This document shows positions 1-10,124 of a stretch of 59,435 nt of DNA, one piece after another; the first letter of the stretch is position 1; every line of letters begins with the position of its first letter. Made by a program: the position numbers and the translations under genes. Location: positions 1 through 59,435 of the forward strand of contig NZ_MLYP01000028.1 in NCBI RefSeq assembly GCF_001866645.1, in the 5' to 3' direction. The notes under the pieces are model-generated. The model did not search any database. It had not been told where the DNA came from and saw only the letters and a list, made by a program, of their open reading frames with translations. This DNA comes from Streptomyces colonosanans. Lineage in GTDB: Bacteria > Actinomycetota > Actinomycetes > Streptomycetales > Streptomycetaceae.

Positions 1-626
1 CTGCCGCTGCCGCTGCCGCTGCCGCTGCCGCCCAGCCCGCCGCGTCCTGGGCGGCAGATTCCCTTCCGGCGGCGTTCCGGGCGTCCCGCGTCTCGGACCC
101 CGCCCCCAGCCCCCGGCAGGGCGGACGGAGGGCCTTCCGCTGGCCGTCAGGCCAATCGGGAAGCCTGCTTGAGGGCGGTTTAGCTCGATCGTGTGATGGT
201 CGGCTTCCCGGCTTGCGGTGCTGTCTGGGGGCGGGGGTAGCGTGAGCGGTGCGATCTGGGACGCCGGGTGCGGTGCCGGCGTGCGGGGCCCCTGCTCCAC
301 CAGCGAGATGGTTCAGGGCCTCCCCGTCGCCTCTGGCCGCATCCACATGGCCAGGTCGTGAGACGGTGCCCATCAGCGGCCTCCGGCCGCAGGTCGCTCT
401 TCCGGATCGGACCACGGACAGGATCCGTGTCGCCGCCCGGTTGCGAAAGCGGAGGACCAGTGCGCCCAGGACGGTTCGGGGCGTGCCGGTGAGCGGACTC
501 ACTCCCGCTCACTGCCAAGGAACGGTACGGGGGTCTCGGCGTCCCCTCACAGGTGGGGCCGGAGGCGGACGCGGGCCGCACGGTGCATCGAGTGCACCGC
601 GGCTCCCGCGCCGTGAATGAGGCACC
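1..626. other. Non-coding or decayed stretch with a CTGCCG hexamer repeat
   Basis: No reading frame here gives a recognisable protein. The first 30 bases are five tandem copies of CTGCCG. A short perfect inverted repeat (CGGTGCA and TGCACCG, 5-base loop) lies at 581-599. It may be the intergenic tail of a gene beyond the left edge. Confidence 0.4.
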
Positions 627-644
627 GAGCCCGCCTCCGGGCTC
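627..644 (-). terminator. Putative terminator of the sulfur/ABC operon
   Basis: GAGCCCG and CGGGCTC form a perfect 7-bp hairpin with a CCTC loop. It lies 16 bases beyond the stop of the minus-strand permease gene, where a factor-independent stop without a U tract would be expected in Streptomyces. Confidence 0.45.
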
Positions 645-659
645 AAGGGCGGCGGCCGG

Positions 660-1553
660 TCAGGCCAGGCCGCGGTTGCGGAGCACGCGGCGCTCCAGGG
701 GGCTGAAGACAAGGAGGTCGATCAGCACGCCCACGGTCAGGATGAGCAGGATGCCGAGGAAGACGCCCGGCAAGTCGATGCTCTCGCGGGAGTTCTCCAG
801 GTAGCGGCCGAGGCCCATGCCCAGTTCCGGGGAGGACGCGATCAGTTCGGTCGCCATGAGGGAGCGCCAGGAGAAGGCCCAGCCCTGCTTGAGCCCCGCC
901 GTGTAGCCCGGCAGGGACGCCGGCAACAGGATGTGGCGGGCCCCGCGCAGACCGGTGGCGCCGATGATGCGTCCCGCGCGGAGGTACAGCGGGGGCACCT
1001 GGTCGATGCCGGAGACGAGACCGATGGCGATCGAAGGGACCGCGCCGAGCAGGATGACCGTGTACATGGCGCCGCCGGTGAGGCCGAACCAGATGACGGC
1101 CGCCGGCACCCACGCCACCGACGGCAGCGACTGGAGCCCGGACAGGACGGGCCGGACCGCCGCCCGGACCAGTGGCACCCGGGCGACGATCAGGCCCAGC
1201 GGCGTACCGATGGCCACGGAGGCCAGGAAGCCCAGCAGTCCGCGTTCCAGACTGGTCCAGATGATGTCGAACAGGGTGCCGCGCAGCCAGAGCGTGCGCA
1301 GGCTGTCCCAGGTCGCCCCGGGAGTCGGCAGCCGGTCCTCGGACACGAGCCCGCTGAGGTGCAGCGACTCCCAGACCGTCAGGACGAGGACGATGCCGAG
1401 GAGCGGCGGCGCCACCGTCCGTCGCAGCACCCGTCCGGCGGAGTCCCGGCGTACGGGCTTCGTCTCCAGGGAGTCCAGGCTCGCCTCCAGACAGGCGAGA
1501 TCGGCGTCGGCGCGTCCTCCGGCCTCCGCCGCGCGGGCCTCAGTCTCGGGCAT
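660..1553 (-). CDS. ABC transporter permease, sulfonate/taurine/nitrate type
   Basis: A 297-aa inner-membrane subunit of a SsuC/TauC-like importer. About 45 hydrophilic residues precede the first membrane helix (about 50-68). Further helices follow around 105-125, 152-180 and 265-285. The permease-ATPase coupling loop is visible as AGRIIGATG at about 193-201, followed by the usual LLPASLPG. The start overlaps the end of the ATPase gene by 14 bases, so the two are co-translated. Its place behind cysHDN argues for an organosulfur substrate (sulfonate or taurine), though nitrate/bicarbonate relatives share the fold. The substrate is inferred from context only. Confidence 0.85.
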   Translation of the reverse strand: MPETEARAAEAGGRADADLACLEASLDSLETKPVRRDSAGRVLRRTVAPPLLGIVLVLTVWESLHLSGLVSEDRLPTPGATWDSLRTLWLRGTLFDIIWTSLERGLLGFLASVAIGTPLGLIVARVPLVRAAVRPVLSGLQSLPSVAWVPAAVIWFGLTGGAMYTVILLGAVPSIAIGLVSGIDQVPPLYLRAGRIIGATGLRGARHILLPASLPGYTAGLKQGWAFSWRSLMATELIASSPELGMGLGRYLENSRESIDLPGVFLGILLILTVGVLIDLLVFSPLERRVLRNRGLA

Positions 1554-2349
1554 GGCGCCGGATCTCCTCGCGCAGCTGGTCGGTGATCTCCACGGACAGC
1601 GCGGCCACGTCCGGGTCCTCGGGGCGGCGCGGCTGCGGCAGGTCGATCCCCCATTCGTGGGCGACCCGGCCGGGCCGGCAGGACATCAGCAGGATGCGCT
1701 GGGCGAGCCGGACCGCCTCGCGGACGTTGTGGGTGACGAAGACGACGGAGATCCCGGTGGTCTCCCAGATCCGGGTCAGCTCCTCGTGCAGGACGTCCCG
1801 GGTGATGGCGTCGAGCGCGGCGAACGGCTCGTCCATCAGCAGGACCTGGGAATCCTGCGCCAGGGCACGGGCCAGCGCGACGCGCTGCCGCATGCCGCCG
1901 GACAGCTCGTGGGCCCGCTTGCCGTACGCGTCCTGGAGCCGTACCAGGTTGAGGAGTTCCTCGGCCCGGGTCCTGCGTTCGGCCTTGGGGACCCCCCGCA
2001 GTCTGAGGACGAGTTCGATGTTCTTGCCGGCCGTCAGCCACGGGAAGAGCGCGTGCTCCTGGAACATCAGCGCGGGCCGGCCGGCGGGCACCTCGATCCG
2101 TCCCGAGGACGGCTGGTCGAGGCCCGAGATCAGATTGAGCAGGGTGGACTTGCCGCACCCGGAGGACCCGAGCAGGCAGACGAACTCGCCGGGCAGGACA
2201 TCGATGTTGATGTCCTGAAGCACTGTCTGCATGCCCTCGGCACGGCGGAACGTCTTGTGGACCCCCGCCACGCGCACAGCGGGCACGCGAGGCGCGAGGG
2301 AGGCCGCACCGGGCGCGGCGACCTGTTCCGTGGTCATTGGCGGATGCAC
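1540..2349 (-). CDS. ABC transporter ATP-binding protein, SsuB/TauB type
   Basis: The ATPase of the same importer, about 269 aa. Walker A is GSSGCGKST, the Q-loop sits in PALMFQEH, the signature is LSGGMRQRVALARAL and Walker B is VLLMDEPFAALDA. The switch histidine follows in FVTHN. I prefer the GTG at 2349 (MHPPMTTEQ) because AGGAG lies 9 bases before it; an ATG at 2337 and a TTG at 2358 are alternatives. It sits between the binding-protein and permease genes on the minus strand, in the usual order of this transporter class. Confidence 0.88.
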   Translation of the reverse strand: MHPPMTTEQVAAPGAASLAPRVPAVRVAGVHKTFRRAEGMQTVLQDINIDVLPGEFVCLLGSSGCGKSTLLNLISGLDQPSSGRIEVPAGRPALMFQEHALFPWLTAGKNIELVLRLRGVPKAERRTRAEELLNLVRLQDAYGKRAHELSGGMRQRVALARALAQDSQVLLMDEPFAALDAITRDVLHEELTRIWETTGISVVFVTHNVREAVRLAQRILLMSCRPGRVAHEWGIDLPQPRRPEDPDVAALSVEITDQLREEIRRHARD

Positions 2350-2407
2350 TCGAGTCAACTCCTGGGTGCAGTGCAGGACGGGCGGACGGCATGCGTGACG
2401 TCGTCCC

Positions 2408-3499
2408 TCATGGCGTGCTGAGCCCGGCGTCGTCGACCGGGGGCCGGCCTGCCGCCGTACGGGCCCGGTTCAGGGGGCCGAGGTCGTAGATGCCGCGCAG
2501 CACGAAATGGTCCAGCAGGCCCGCCTCGGTGGCGTGGGCGGCCTGGGTGCCGAGCGTGGCGGCCAGGGGGTCGTCGGTGAACGTGAGGGAGGGCCAGGCC
2601 GCCTCGATGATGCCGGCGGGCAGTGCCGTCCCGGTCAGTTCCCGCAGGGCCTCGTTGACGGACCGTCTGGCCTCCTCGGGCTTCGCGTTGATCCACGCGT
2701 TGGCGGCCGCCGCTCCCCGGATGACCGCCTCGACGACGTCGGGGTGCTTGTCGAGGAAGCGCTGCGACACGATGAGGTGGGTGGTCACGAACCGCCGGTC
2801 GGGCCAGAGCTGCGCCTCTTCGAGGAGGACGCGTGCTCCCTGGGCGACCAGCATCGAGGCGGTCGGCTCGGGCACCCACGCCCCGTCGATGGAACCGGAC
2901 TTGTAGGCGTTGGGCGTCATCTTGGTGTCGGTGCGGACGACGGACACCTCGCCGCGCCCCGACATCGGGTCCACCTGCCAGCCCTGCGTGGTGATCCAGT
3001 GCAGCAGGGCCACGTCCTGGGTGTTGCCGAGCTGGGGGCTCGCGATCCGCTTGCCCTTCACATCGGCCACCGTACGGATCTTCTTCGGGTCGACGACCAG
3101 TTTGACTCCGCCGGACGCGGCCCCCGCGACGATGCGCAGGCCCTTGCCACCGAGCTTGGTGTAGCCGTTGATCGCGGGTGACGGGCCGACCCAGGCGAGG
3201 TCGACCGAGCCGGCGCTGAGCGCCTCGATGGCGGTGGGCCCGGCACTGAACGTCGCCGTCGACAGCTTCGTACCGCCGAGTTCCTTCTGGATCATGCCCT
3301 CGCGCACGCCGACCAGTGCGGTGGCGTGCGTGAGGTTGGGGAAGTAGCCGACCCGCACCTCCGGGGTGGAGAGCGCGGGGCCCGCCGGCACCACCTTCAC
3401 GGTGCTGCCGACGCGCTGCGAGCCGTAGCCGCACGCGCTGAGGGCGGCGCACAGCGCGAGCCCCGCGAGAACGGCGCCGAGCCGCCGGACCGGCCTCAT
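2408..3499 (-). CDS. Substrate-binding lipoprotein of the sulfonate-type ABC transporter
   Basis: A 363-aa secreted solute-binding protein of the SsuA/NMT1 family. The N-terminus has basic residues, a hydrophobic stretch and the lipobox LSAC with the lipidated cysteine at 23. The mature part begins with the family pattern VRVGYFPNLTHATALVG. It should capture an alkanesulfonate or related sulfur source outside the membrane. Its start overlaps the cysN stop as ATGA, so the transporter is translated as an extension of the assimilation operon. That coupling is the best evidence for a sulfur substrate. Confidence 0.87.
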   Translation of the reverse strand: MRPVRRLGAVLAGLALCAALSACGYGSQRVGSTVKVVPAGPALSTPEVRVGYFPNLTHATALVGVREGMIQKELGGTKLSTATFSAGPTAIEALSAGSVDLAWVGPSPAINGYTKLGGKGLRIVAGAASGGVKLVVDPKKIRTVADVKGKRIASPQLGNTQDVALLHWITTQGWQVDPMSGRGEVSVVRTDTKMTPNAYKSGSIDGAWVPEPTASMLVAQGARVLLEEAQLWPDRRFVTTHLIVSQRFLDKHPDVVEAVIRGAAAANAWINAKPEEARRSVNEALRELTGTALPAGIIEAAWPSLTFTDDPLAATLGTQAAHATEAGLLDHFVLRGIYDLGPLNRARTAAGRPPVDDAGLSTP

Positions 3500-4818
3500 G
3501 TGCCGGTCTCCCAGGGGGCCCGGGTGACGAACGAGTCGCCTGCCATGCCCGCCGTCAGTGTGGTGCCGTCGGCCGGATCGATCAGCAGGAACGATCCGGT
3601 GCGACGGGAGACTGCGTACGGGTCGAGGGCGAGCGGAGCGGCCGTACGGATCCGGACGCGGCCGATGTCGTTGGCCGTCAGCCGCTCGGGGGAGCCGTGC
3701 TGGGACAGCGGATCGAGCGTCACCCGGCTGACGAGCTCCTTCACGACCGCCTGCACGGTGCGGGTGGTGTGCTTGAGCAGCACCCGCCGGCCGGCGACGA
3801 GCGGCCGGTCGGCGAGGTGGCAGACCGTGGCCTCGATGTCCTGCGAGGATGCGGGGGCCTGGTCGGAGGGCACCAGGAGGTCCCCGCGCGACATGTCGAC
3901 GTCGTCGGCGAGCAGCACGGTCACGGACTGCGGCGCGCGGGCCGACTCCACCCGCTGCCCCAGCAGGTCGATGGCGCTGATCACCGACGTACGGCCGGAG
4001 GGCAGCGTCGTAACCTCCTGGCCGACGTGCAGCGATCCGGACGAGATCATGCCCGCGTAGCCGCGGTAGTCGGGGTCCTTGGCCGTCTGCGGCCGGATGA
4101 CGTACTGCACGGGCAGACGGGCGGGCGCCCCGGCGGGCTCCGAGCTCACCTGCACAGTCTCCAGGTGCTCCAGGACCGTCGGCCCGCCGTACCAGTCCAT
4201 GTTCGCCGACGGACCGACCACGTTGTCGCCGTTGAGCGCCGACACCGGGATCGCGGTCACCTCGGGGACGCCGAGCCCCCTGGCGTACGCGATGAAGTCG
4301 TCCGCGATGCCCGCGAACACGGACTCGGCGTGGCCGACCAGGTCCATCTTGTTCACGGCCAGGACCACGTGCGGCACCCGCAGCAGCGCGGCCACCGCCG
4401 CGTGCCGGCGGGTCTGCTCCACGACCCCCTGCCGCGCGTCCACCAGGATGATCACCAGCTCGGCGGTGGAGGCCCCGGTGACCATGTTCCGGGTGTACTG
4501 CACGTGCCCCGGGGTGTCGGCCAGGATGAAGCTGCGGTTCCCCGTGGTGAAGTATCGGTAGGCCACGTCGATGGTGATGCCCTGCTCGCGTTCGGCCCGC
4601 AGGCCGTCCGTGAGCAGCGCCAGGTCCGGCGTCTCCTGGCCCCGGGCCAGGGACGCCCGCTCCACGGCCTCCAACTGGTCGGCGAGCAGCGACTTCGAGT
4701 CGTGCAGCATCCTGCCGACCAGCGTGGACTTGCCGTCGTCGACGGAGCCGGCCGTGGCGAAACGCAGCAGGGTGGAGTGGTGCTCGGATCCGCTCGGCCT
4801 CGTCGGCATGATCGGCAT
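3496..4818 (-). CDS. cysN: Sulfate adenylyltransferase subunit 1 (CysN GTPase)
   Basis: A 440-aa EF-Tu-like GTPase that drives APS formation from sulfate and ATP together with CysD. G1 is GSVDDGKST (about 24-32), G3 is DTPGH (101-105) and G4 is NKMD (154-157), followed by the beta-barrel domains. The length fits CysN alone; there is no C-terminal CysC kinase fusion. Start: the ATG at 4818 overlaps the cysD stop. The longer upstream open frame is a shadow of cysD. Confidence 0.95.
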   Translation of the reverse strand: MPIMPTRPSGSEHHSTLLRFATAGSVDDGKSTLVGRMLHDSKSLLADQLEAVERASLARGQETPDLALLTDGLRAEREQGITIDVAYRYFTTGNRSFILADTPGHVQYTRNMVTGASTAELVIILVDARQGVVEQTRRHAAVAALLRVPHVVLAVNKMDLVGHAESVFAGIADDFIAYARGLGVPEVTAIPVSALNGDNVVGPSANMDWYGGPTVLEHLETVQVSSEPAGAPARLPVQYVIRPQTAKDPDYRGYAGMISSGSLHVGQEVTTLPSGRTSVISAIDLLGQRVESARAPQSVTVLLADDVDMSRGDLLVPSDQAPASSQDIEATVCHLADRPLVAGRRVLLKHTTRTVQAVVKELVSRVTLDPLSQHGSPERLTANDIGRVRIRTAAPLALDPYAVSRRTGSFLLIDPADGTTLTAGMAGDSFVTRAPWETGT

Positions 4819-5729
4819 CAGAAGTATCCCTCGCGCTTGCGGTCTTCCATGGCGGCCTCCGACATGCGGTCGTCGGCCCGGGTGGCGCCCCGCTCGGTCA
4901 GTCGGGAGGCCGAGATCTCCTCGATGACGGCCTCGGGGCCGGCGGCGGACGAGTCGACGGCGCCGGTGCAGGACATGTCGCCGACGGTGCGGTAGCGCAC
5001 CGTGCGGATCTCCAGCGGCTCGCCGTCCTTCGGCCCGCCCCAGTCGCCCGGGGTCAGCCACATGTTGTCCCGCAGGAAGACCTCGCGCAGGTGCGCGTAG
5101 TAGATCGACGGCACCTCGATGCCGTGGCGGGCGATGTACTGCCACACGTCAAGCTCGGTCCAGTTGGACAGCGGGAAGACCCGCACGTGCTCGCCGGCGG
5201 CGTGCCGGCCGTTGTACAGCTGCCACAGCTCGGGACGCTGCCGGCGCGGGTCCCAGCCGCCGAACTCGTCGCGCAGACTGAACACCCGCTCCTTGGCGCG
5301 GGCCTTCTCCTCGTCCCGGCGCCCGCCGCCGAACACCGCGTCGAAGCGGTGCGTGCGGATTGCCTCGACGAGCGGCACCGTCTGCAGCGGGTTGCGCGTG
5401 TCGTCCGGCCGCTCGCGCAGTTCCCCGCGGTCGATGAGTTCCTGTACGGACGCCACGTGCAGCCGCAGCCCGTGCTGGGCAACCGTGCGGTCGCGGTAGT
5501 CGAGCACCTCGGGGAAGTTGTGCCCGGTGTCGACGTGCAGGAGCGAGAACGGCAGCGGAGCGGGGGCGAAGGCCTTCAGCGCCAGATGGAGCATGACGAT
5601 GGAGTCCTTGCCGCCCGAGAAGAGGATCACGGGGCGCTCGAACTCGCCCGCCACCTCGCGGAAGATGTGCACCGCCTCGGATTCAAGAGCCTCCATATGC
5701 CGCAGCGGTATGTCTGTCTCGGTCGTCAT
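4818..5729 (-). CDS. cysD: Sulfate adenylyltransferase subunit 2 (CysD)
   Basis: A 303-aa PP-loop ATP pyrophosphatase, the catalytic half of ATP sulfurylase. SGGKDS sits at 38-43 and is followed by the typical LLHVDTGHNFPEV and FGGGRRDEEKARAKER segments; the protein ends with the family tail REGYF. The ATG at 5729 overlaps the cysH stop, and its own stop overlaps the cysN start, so cysH-cysD-cysN form a tight translational chain. Confidence 0.96.
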   Translation of the reverse strand: MTTETDIPLRHMEALESEAVHIFREVAGEFERPVILFSGGKDSIVMLHLALKAFAPAPLPFSLLHVDTGHNFPEVLDYRDRTVAQHGLRLHVASVQELIDRGELRERPDDTRNPLQTVPLVEAIRTHRFDAVFGGGRRDEEKARAKERVFSLRDEFGGWDPRRQRPELWQLYNGRHAAGEHVRVFPLSNWTELDVWQYIARHGIEVPSIYYAHLREVFLRDNMWLTPGDWGGPKDGEPLEIRTVRYRTVGDMSCTGAVDSSAAGPEAVIEEISASRLTERGATRADDRMSEAAMEDRKREGYF

Positions 5730-6409
5730 GTGTGGATCCCGCATTCCGTCTTGGCGCTCCCCGCCCACCGGCCCGCCCGGGCGTCCTCGCCCGGGAGCAG
5801 GCGTCGGGTGCAGGGGGCGCAGCCCACTGAGCCGTAGCCGTCCGAGAGCAACGGGTTGACCAGCACCCCGTGCTCGGCGATGTACGTATCCACGTCCTCG
5901 CGCGACCACCGTGCGATCGGGGAGATCTTCACCTTCCCGCGCGCCTCGTCCCAGCCGACGACCGGCGTCGCGGCGCGCCCCGGGGAGTCGAACCGGCGCA
6001 GCCCCGTCACCCAGGCGCTGTACGGGGCGAGCCCCTCCTCCAGCGGCTGGGTCTTGCGCAGCCGACAGCACAGGTCGGGGTCCCGGCGGTGCAGTTCGGG
6101 ACCGTACACCGCGTCCTGCTCGACCACCGTCTGGCGGGGGAGCAGGGTGATCATCCTGACGCCGCCGACCGCCTCCACCGCGTCCCGCGTCCCGAGGGTC
6201 TCGGGGAAGTGGTAGCCGGTGTCGAGGAACACGACGTCCACTCCGGGCAGCACGCGCGCGGCGAGATGGGCCACGACAGCGTCCTCCATCGAGGAGGTGA
6301 CGCACATGCGGGAGCCGAAGGTGTCGGCGGCCCAGCGCAGGATGTCCAGCGCCGGGGCCTCTTCCAGCTCCCGCCCGGCCCGGGTGGCGACTTCCTTGAG
6401 TTCGTTCAT
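5726..6409 (-). CDS. cysH: Adenylylsulfate (APS) reductase, 4Fe-4S type
   Basis: A 227-aa cytoplasmic reductase converting APS to sulfite and AMP with thioredoxin. The PP-loop-derived segment SSMEDAVVAHL lies near 40. Cysteine pair 114-115 and Cys197/Cys200 (CAPC) form the 4Fe-4S ligands that mark APS rather than PAPS reductases. The C-terminal ECGIH carries the catalytic cysteine at 223. I chose the ATG at 6409 because GAGGA stands 6 bases before it; an in-frame GTG at 6475 would add a tail with no family match. APS specificity agrees with the lack of an APS kinase gene (cysC) in the window. Confidence 0.93.
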   Translation of the reverse strand: MNELKEVATRAGRELEEAPALDILRWAADTFGSRMCVTSSMEDAVVAHLAARVLPGVDVVFLDTGYHFPETLGTRDAVEAVGGVRMITLLPRQTVVEQDAVYGPELHRRDPDLCCRLRKTQPLEEGLAPYSAWVTGLRRFDSPGRAATPVVGWDEARGKVKISPIARWSREDVDTYIAEHGVLVNPLLSDGYGSVGCAPCTRRLLPGEDARAGRWAGSAKTECGIHT

Positions 6410-6737
6410 CCGAAGTCCTCTCGATGTCTCTTTGCGTGAGCAGCCGAGAAATGACAGGGAAAGAGCGCGTTGCACCCACCTGAGTGCTGAATGGCAGGCG
6501 CAGGCTAACGGGGCCGCCGTACACGACGCTGACGAGGCGCTGACCCGCGAGCGGTACGGGTCGGTCCGGTCGTACGGCGTGGGGGGTGGTGCGGGGTGCG
6601 GTGCAGGGGTGCGGCACGGCGGTGCGGCACGGGTGCGGTAGGGCGACGCTCAGGCGCCCGTCAGTGCACCGTAAGCGGCACCTGTCACGATCAGCCGCAC
6701 AAAGCGCCGACGAGGGCATGGGATTGAGGGTGCGGAG
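6410..6737. promoter_or_regulatory. Divergent control region between cysH and korA
   Basis: 328 bases separate two divergently transcribed operons and must hold both promoters. The minus-strand frame upstream of the chosen cysH start stays open to 6475. The middle is rich in G runs on the plus strand (6570-6640). I could not identify a clear -10/-35 pair, a CysB-like site or a SAM riboswitch. Confidence 0.4.
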
Positions 6738-8631
6738 ATGAAGTCCGAGACAGGGACGAGCACGCGCACGCGTCCGGGGGAGCCAGGGAAAGAGGTCCGC
6801 CGGCTCGACCGGGTGATCATCCGCTTCGCGGGTGACTCGGGTGACGGTATGCAGCTCACGGGTGACCGGTTCACCTCGGAGACGGCGTCCTTCGGGAACG
6901 ACCTCTCTACGCTGCCGAACTTCCCGGCAGAGATCCGGGCCCCCGCCGGAACGCTGCCGGGTGTGTCGTCCTTCCAGCTGCATTTCGCCGATCACGACAT
7001 CCTGACTCCGGGGGATGCCCCGAACGTGCTGGTCGCGATGAACCCGGCGGCGCTGAACGCGAACATCGGTGATGTGCCGCGTGGCGGCGAGGTCATCGTG
7101 AACACGGACGAGTTCGCCAAGCGGACGATGGCGAAGGCCGGTTATGCGATGTCGCCGCTGGAGGACGGTTCGCTGGACGGTTACCGGGTGCATCCGGTGC
7201 CATTGACGACGCTGACGATCGAGGCCCTGAAGGACTTCGGTCTGTCGCGGAAGGAGGCCGAGCGGGCGAAGAACATGTTCGCGCTCGGGCTGCTGTCGTG
7301 GATGTACCACCGGCCGACCGAGGGCACCGAGACCTTCCTGCGCCACAAGTTCGCCGAGAAGCCGCAGATCGCCGAGGCGAACGTGGCCGCGTTCCGCGCC
7401 GGCTGGAACTTCGGCGAGACGACGGAGGACTTTGCCGTCTCCTACGAGGTCGCGCCGGCCACGAAGGCGTTCCCCACTGGTACGTACCGGAACATCTCGG
7501 GGAACCTGGCGCTCTCGTACGGCCTGATCGCCGCCTCCCGCCAGGCGGACCTGCCGCTCTACCTGGGCTCGTACCCGATCACGCCGGCCTCGGACATCCT
7601 GCACGAGCTGAGCAGGCACAAGAACTTCGGCGTCCGTACCTTCCAGGCGGAGGACGAGATCGCGGGGATCGGCGCCGCGCTCGGCGCGGCCTTCGGCGGC
7701 TCGCTCGCCGTCACCACCACCTCCGGCCCCGGTGTGGCGCTCAAGTCCGAGACGATCGGCCTCGCGGTCTCCCTGGAGCTGCCGCTGCTCATTGTGGGCA
7801 TCCAGCGCGGCGGCCCGTCGACCGGCCTGCCCACCAAGACCGAGCAGGCCGATCTGCTGCAGGCGATGTACGGCCGCAACGGTGAGGCCCCGGTGCCGGT
7901 CGTGGCGCCGCAGACGCCCGCGGACTGCTTCGACGCGGCCATCGAGGCCGCCCGGATCGCGCTCACCTACCGCACGCCGGTCTTCCTGCTCTCCGACGGC
8001 TACCTCGCCAACGGCTCCGAGCCCTGGAGGATCCCGGACGTCGACGAACTCCCGGACCTGCGGGTCCACTTCGCCACCGGGCCGAACCACGAGCTGGCGG
8101 ACGGCACCGAGGTCTTCTGGCCGTACAAGCGCGATCCGCAGACCCTCGCAAGGCCGTGGGCCGTGCCCGGCACCCCCGGCCTGGAACACCGCATCGGCGG
8201 CATCGAGAAGCAGGACGGCACCGGCAACATCTCCTACGACCCGGCCAACCACGACCTCATGGTCCGCACCCGGCAGGCCAAGGTCGACGGCATCGCCGTC
8301 CCGGACGTCGAGGTCGACGACCCGGACGGCGCGAGGACTCTCGTCCTCGGCTGGGGCTCCACCTACGGCCCGATCACCGCGGCCGTACGCCGCCTGCGCG
8401 CCGCGGGCCGGCCCATCGCCCAGGCCCATCTGCGCCACCTCAACCCTTTCTCGAAGAACCTCGGGGAGGTCCTCGGGCGGTACGAGAAGGTCATCGTCCC
8501 CGAGATGAACCTCGGCCAGCTCGCCATCCTCGTCCGGGCCAGGTACCTCGTCGACGCCCGCTCGCACACCCAGGTCAACGGCATGCCGTTCAAGGCCGAG
8601 CAGCTCGCCTCGGCGCTCAAGGAGACCATCG

Positions 8632-8639
<8 letters not shown>
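6738..8639 (+). CDS. korA: 2-oxoglutarate (2-oxoacid):ferredoxin oxidoreductase, alpha subunit
   Basis: A 633-aa fused gamma-alpha subunit. The N-terminal gamma domain begins at about 25 with VIIRFAGDSGDGMQLTGDRF, and the pyrimidine-binding alpha part carries YPITPASDILHEL and the QAEDEIAGIGAALGAAFGG segment. With KorB it oxidatively decarboxylates 2-oxoglutarate (or a related 2-oxoacid) to the CoA ester and reduces ferredoxin, which suits actinomycete central metabolism. The ATG at 6738 has GAGGG 6-7 bases upstream. It overlaps korB by 8 bases. Confidence 0.93.
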
Positions 8640-9684
<1,045 letters not shown>

Positions 9685-9706
9685 CCGAGGACCCGCGCAC
9701 ACGACG

Positions 9707-9738
9707 AACCCGGGCCCCGCACGAGCGGGGCCCGGGTT
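9707..9738 (+). terminator. Strong hairpin terminator after korB
   Basis: AACCCGGGCCCCGC and GCGGGGCCCGGGTT form a perfect 14-bp stem with an ACGA loop. There is no U tract, as is common for Streptomyces terminators. Confidence 0.8.
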
Positions 9739-9770
9739 CGCGACCTCGGCCGGCAGCGGGGAGAGGCCGG

Positions 9771-9838
9771 GACCACCGGCGCCTCCTTCAGGATCGCGCG
9801 GGCGATCGAGACGCGCCGGCGCTCACCGCGGGAGGCGC
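9771..9838 (-). pseudogene. Fossil of an ABC transporter ATPase (signature-motif fragment)
   Basis: On the minus strand one frame reads RASRGERRRVSIARAILKEA and then PVV. This is the signature helix of an ABC exporter ATPase (normally SGGERQRVSIARAILKDAP). The Walker B segment that should follow is gone, and no Walker A is found upstream. I read it as about 70 bases left from a deleted gene, not as an active protein. Confidence 0.6.
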
Positions 9839-9950
9839 GCGTCCGGGTGGGGAAATGCCGTTCCGGAAGGGTGAGTTGGGGCGGGGGCGCAGCGGAGAGG
9901 AGCAGGGGGCGACACGGACGGAGGGTGGCCGCCACACGCACGGCTTTCAG

Positions 9951-9979
9951 TAGACAACGGCTAGTGCCGCTGTCTATTC
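9951..9979 (+). promoter_or_regulatory. Promoter embedded in a TetR-like operator, upstream of the MMPL gene
   Basis: TAGACAACGGC and GCCGCTGTCTA are inverted arms with one mismatch, separated by TAGT (9951-9976). The same bases give a -35 TAGACA (9951-9956) and a -10 TATTCT (9974-9979) at 17-base spacing. A repressor on the palindrome would block RNA polymerase. No tetR gene lies next to it. Confidence 0.6.
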
Positions 9980-10124
9980 TGGGTCGCACCCTCTTTGTGC
10001 GGAGGCAGTTCGTCTTGCCGCTCTTTCCGGCTCCTGGTGTGGCCCCTTATGTGCCGCCGGGGCCACACCGCCCCCACGTCCTACCGCGTCTCCACCCTCG
10101 ACTCACCCAAGGGAAGTGCCCACC

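Noticed and set aside
1..30. CTGCCG hexamer repeat as a possible CRISPR or telomere-like element
   Set aside because: Only five short units without spacers or palindromic structure; a simple-sequence repeat.
180..620. Overlapping open frames of 67-133 aa at the left edge
   Set aside because: Arg/Pro/Gly-rich products with no family features, on both strands in the same bases; typical high-GC shadows.
6410..6737. SAM or cobalamin riboswitch, or a cysteine leader peptide upstream of cysH
   Set aside because: No recognisable aptamer core and no short frame with clustered cysteine codons; the open stretch upstream is in frame with cysH.
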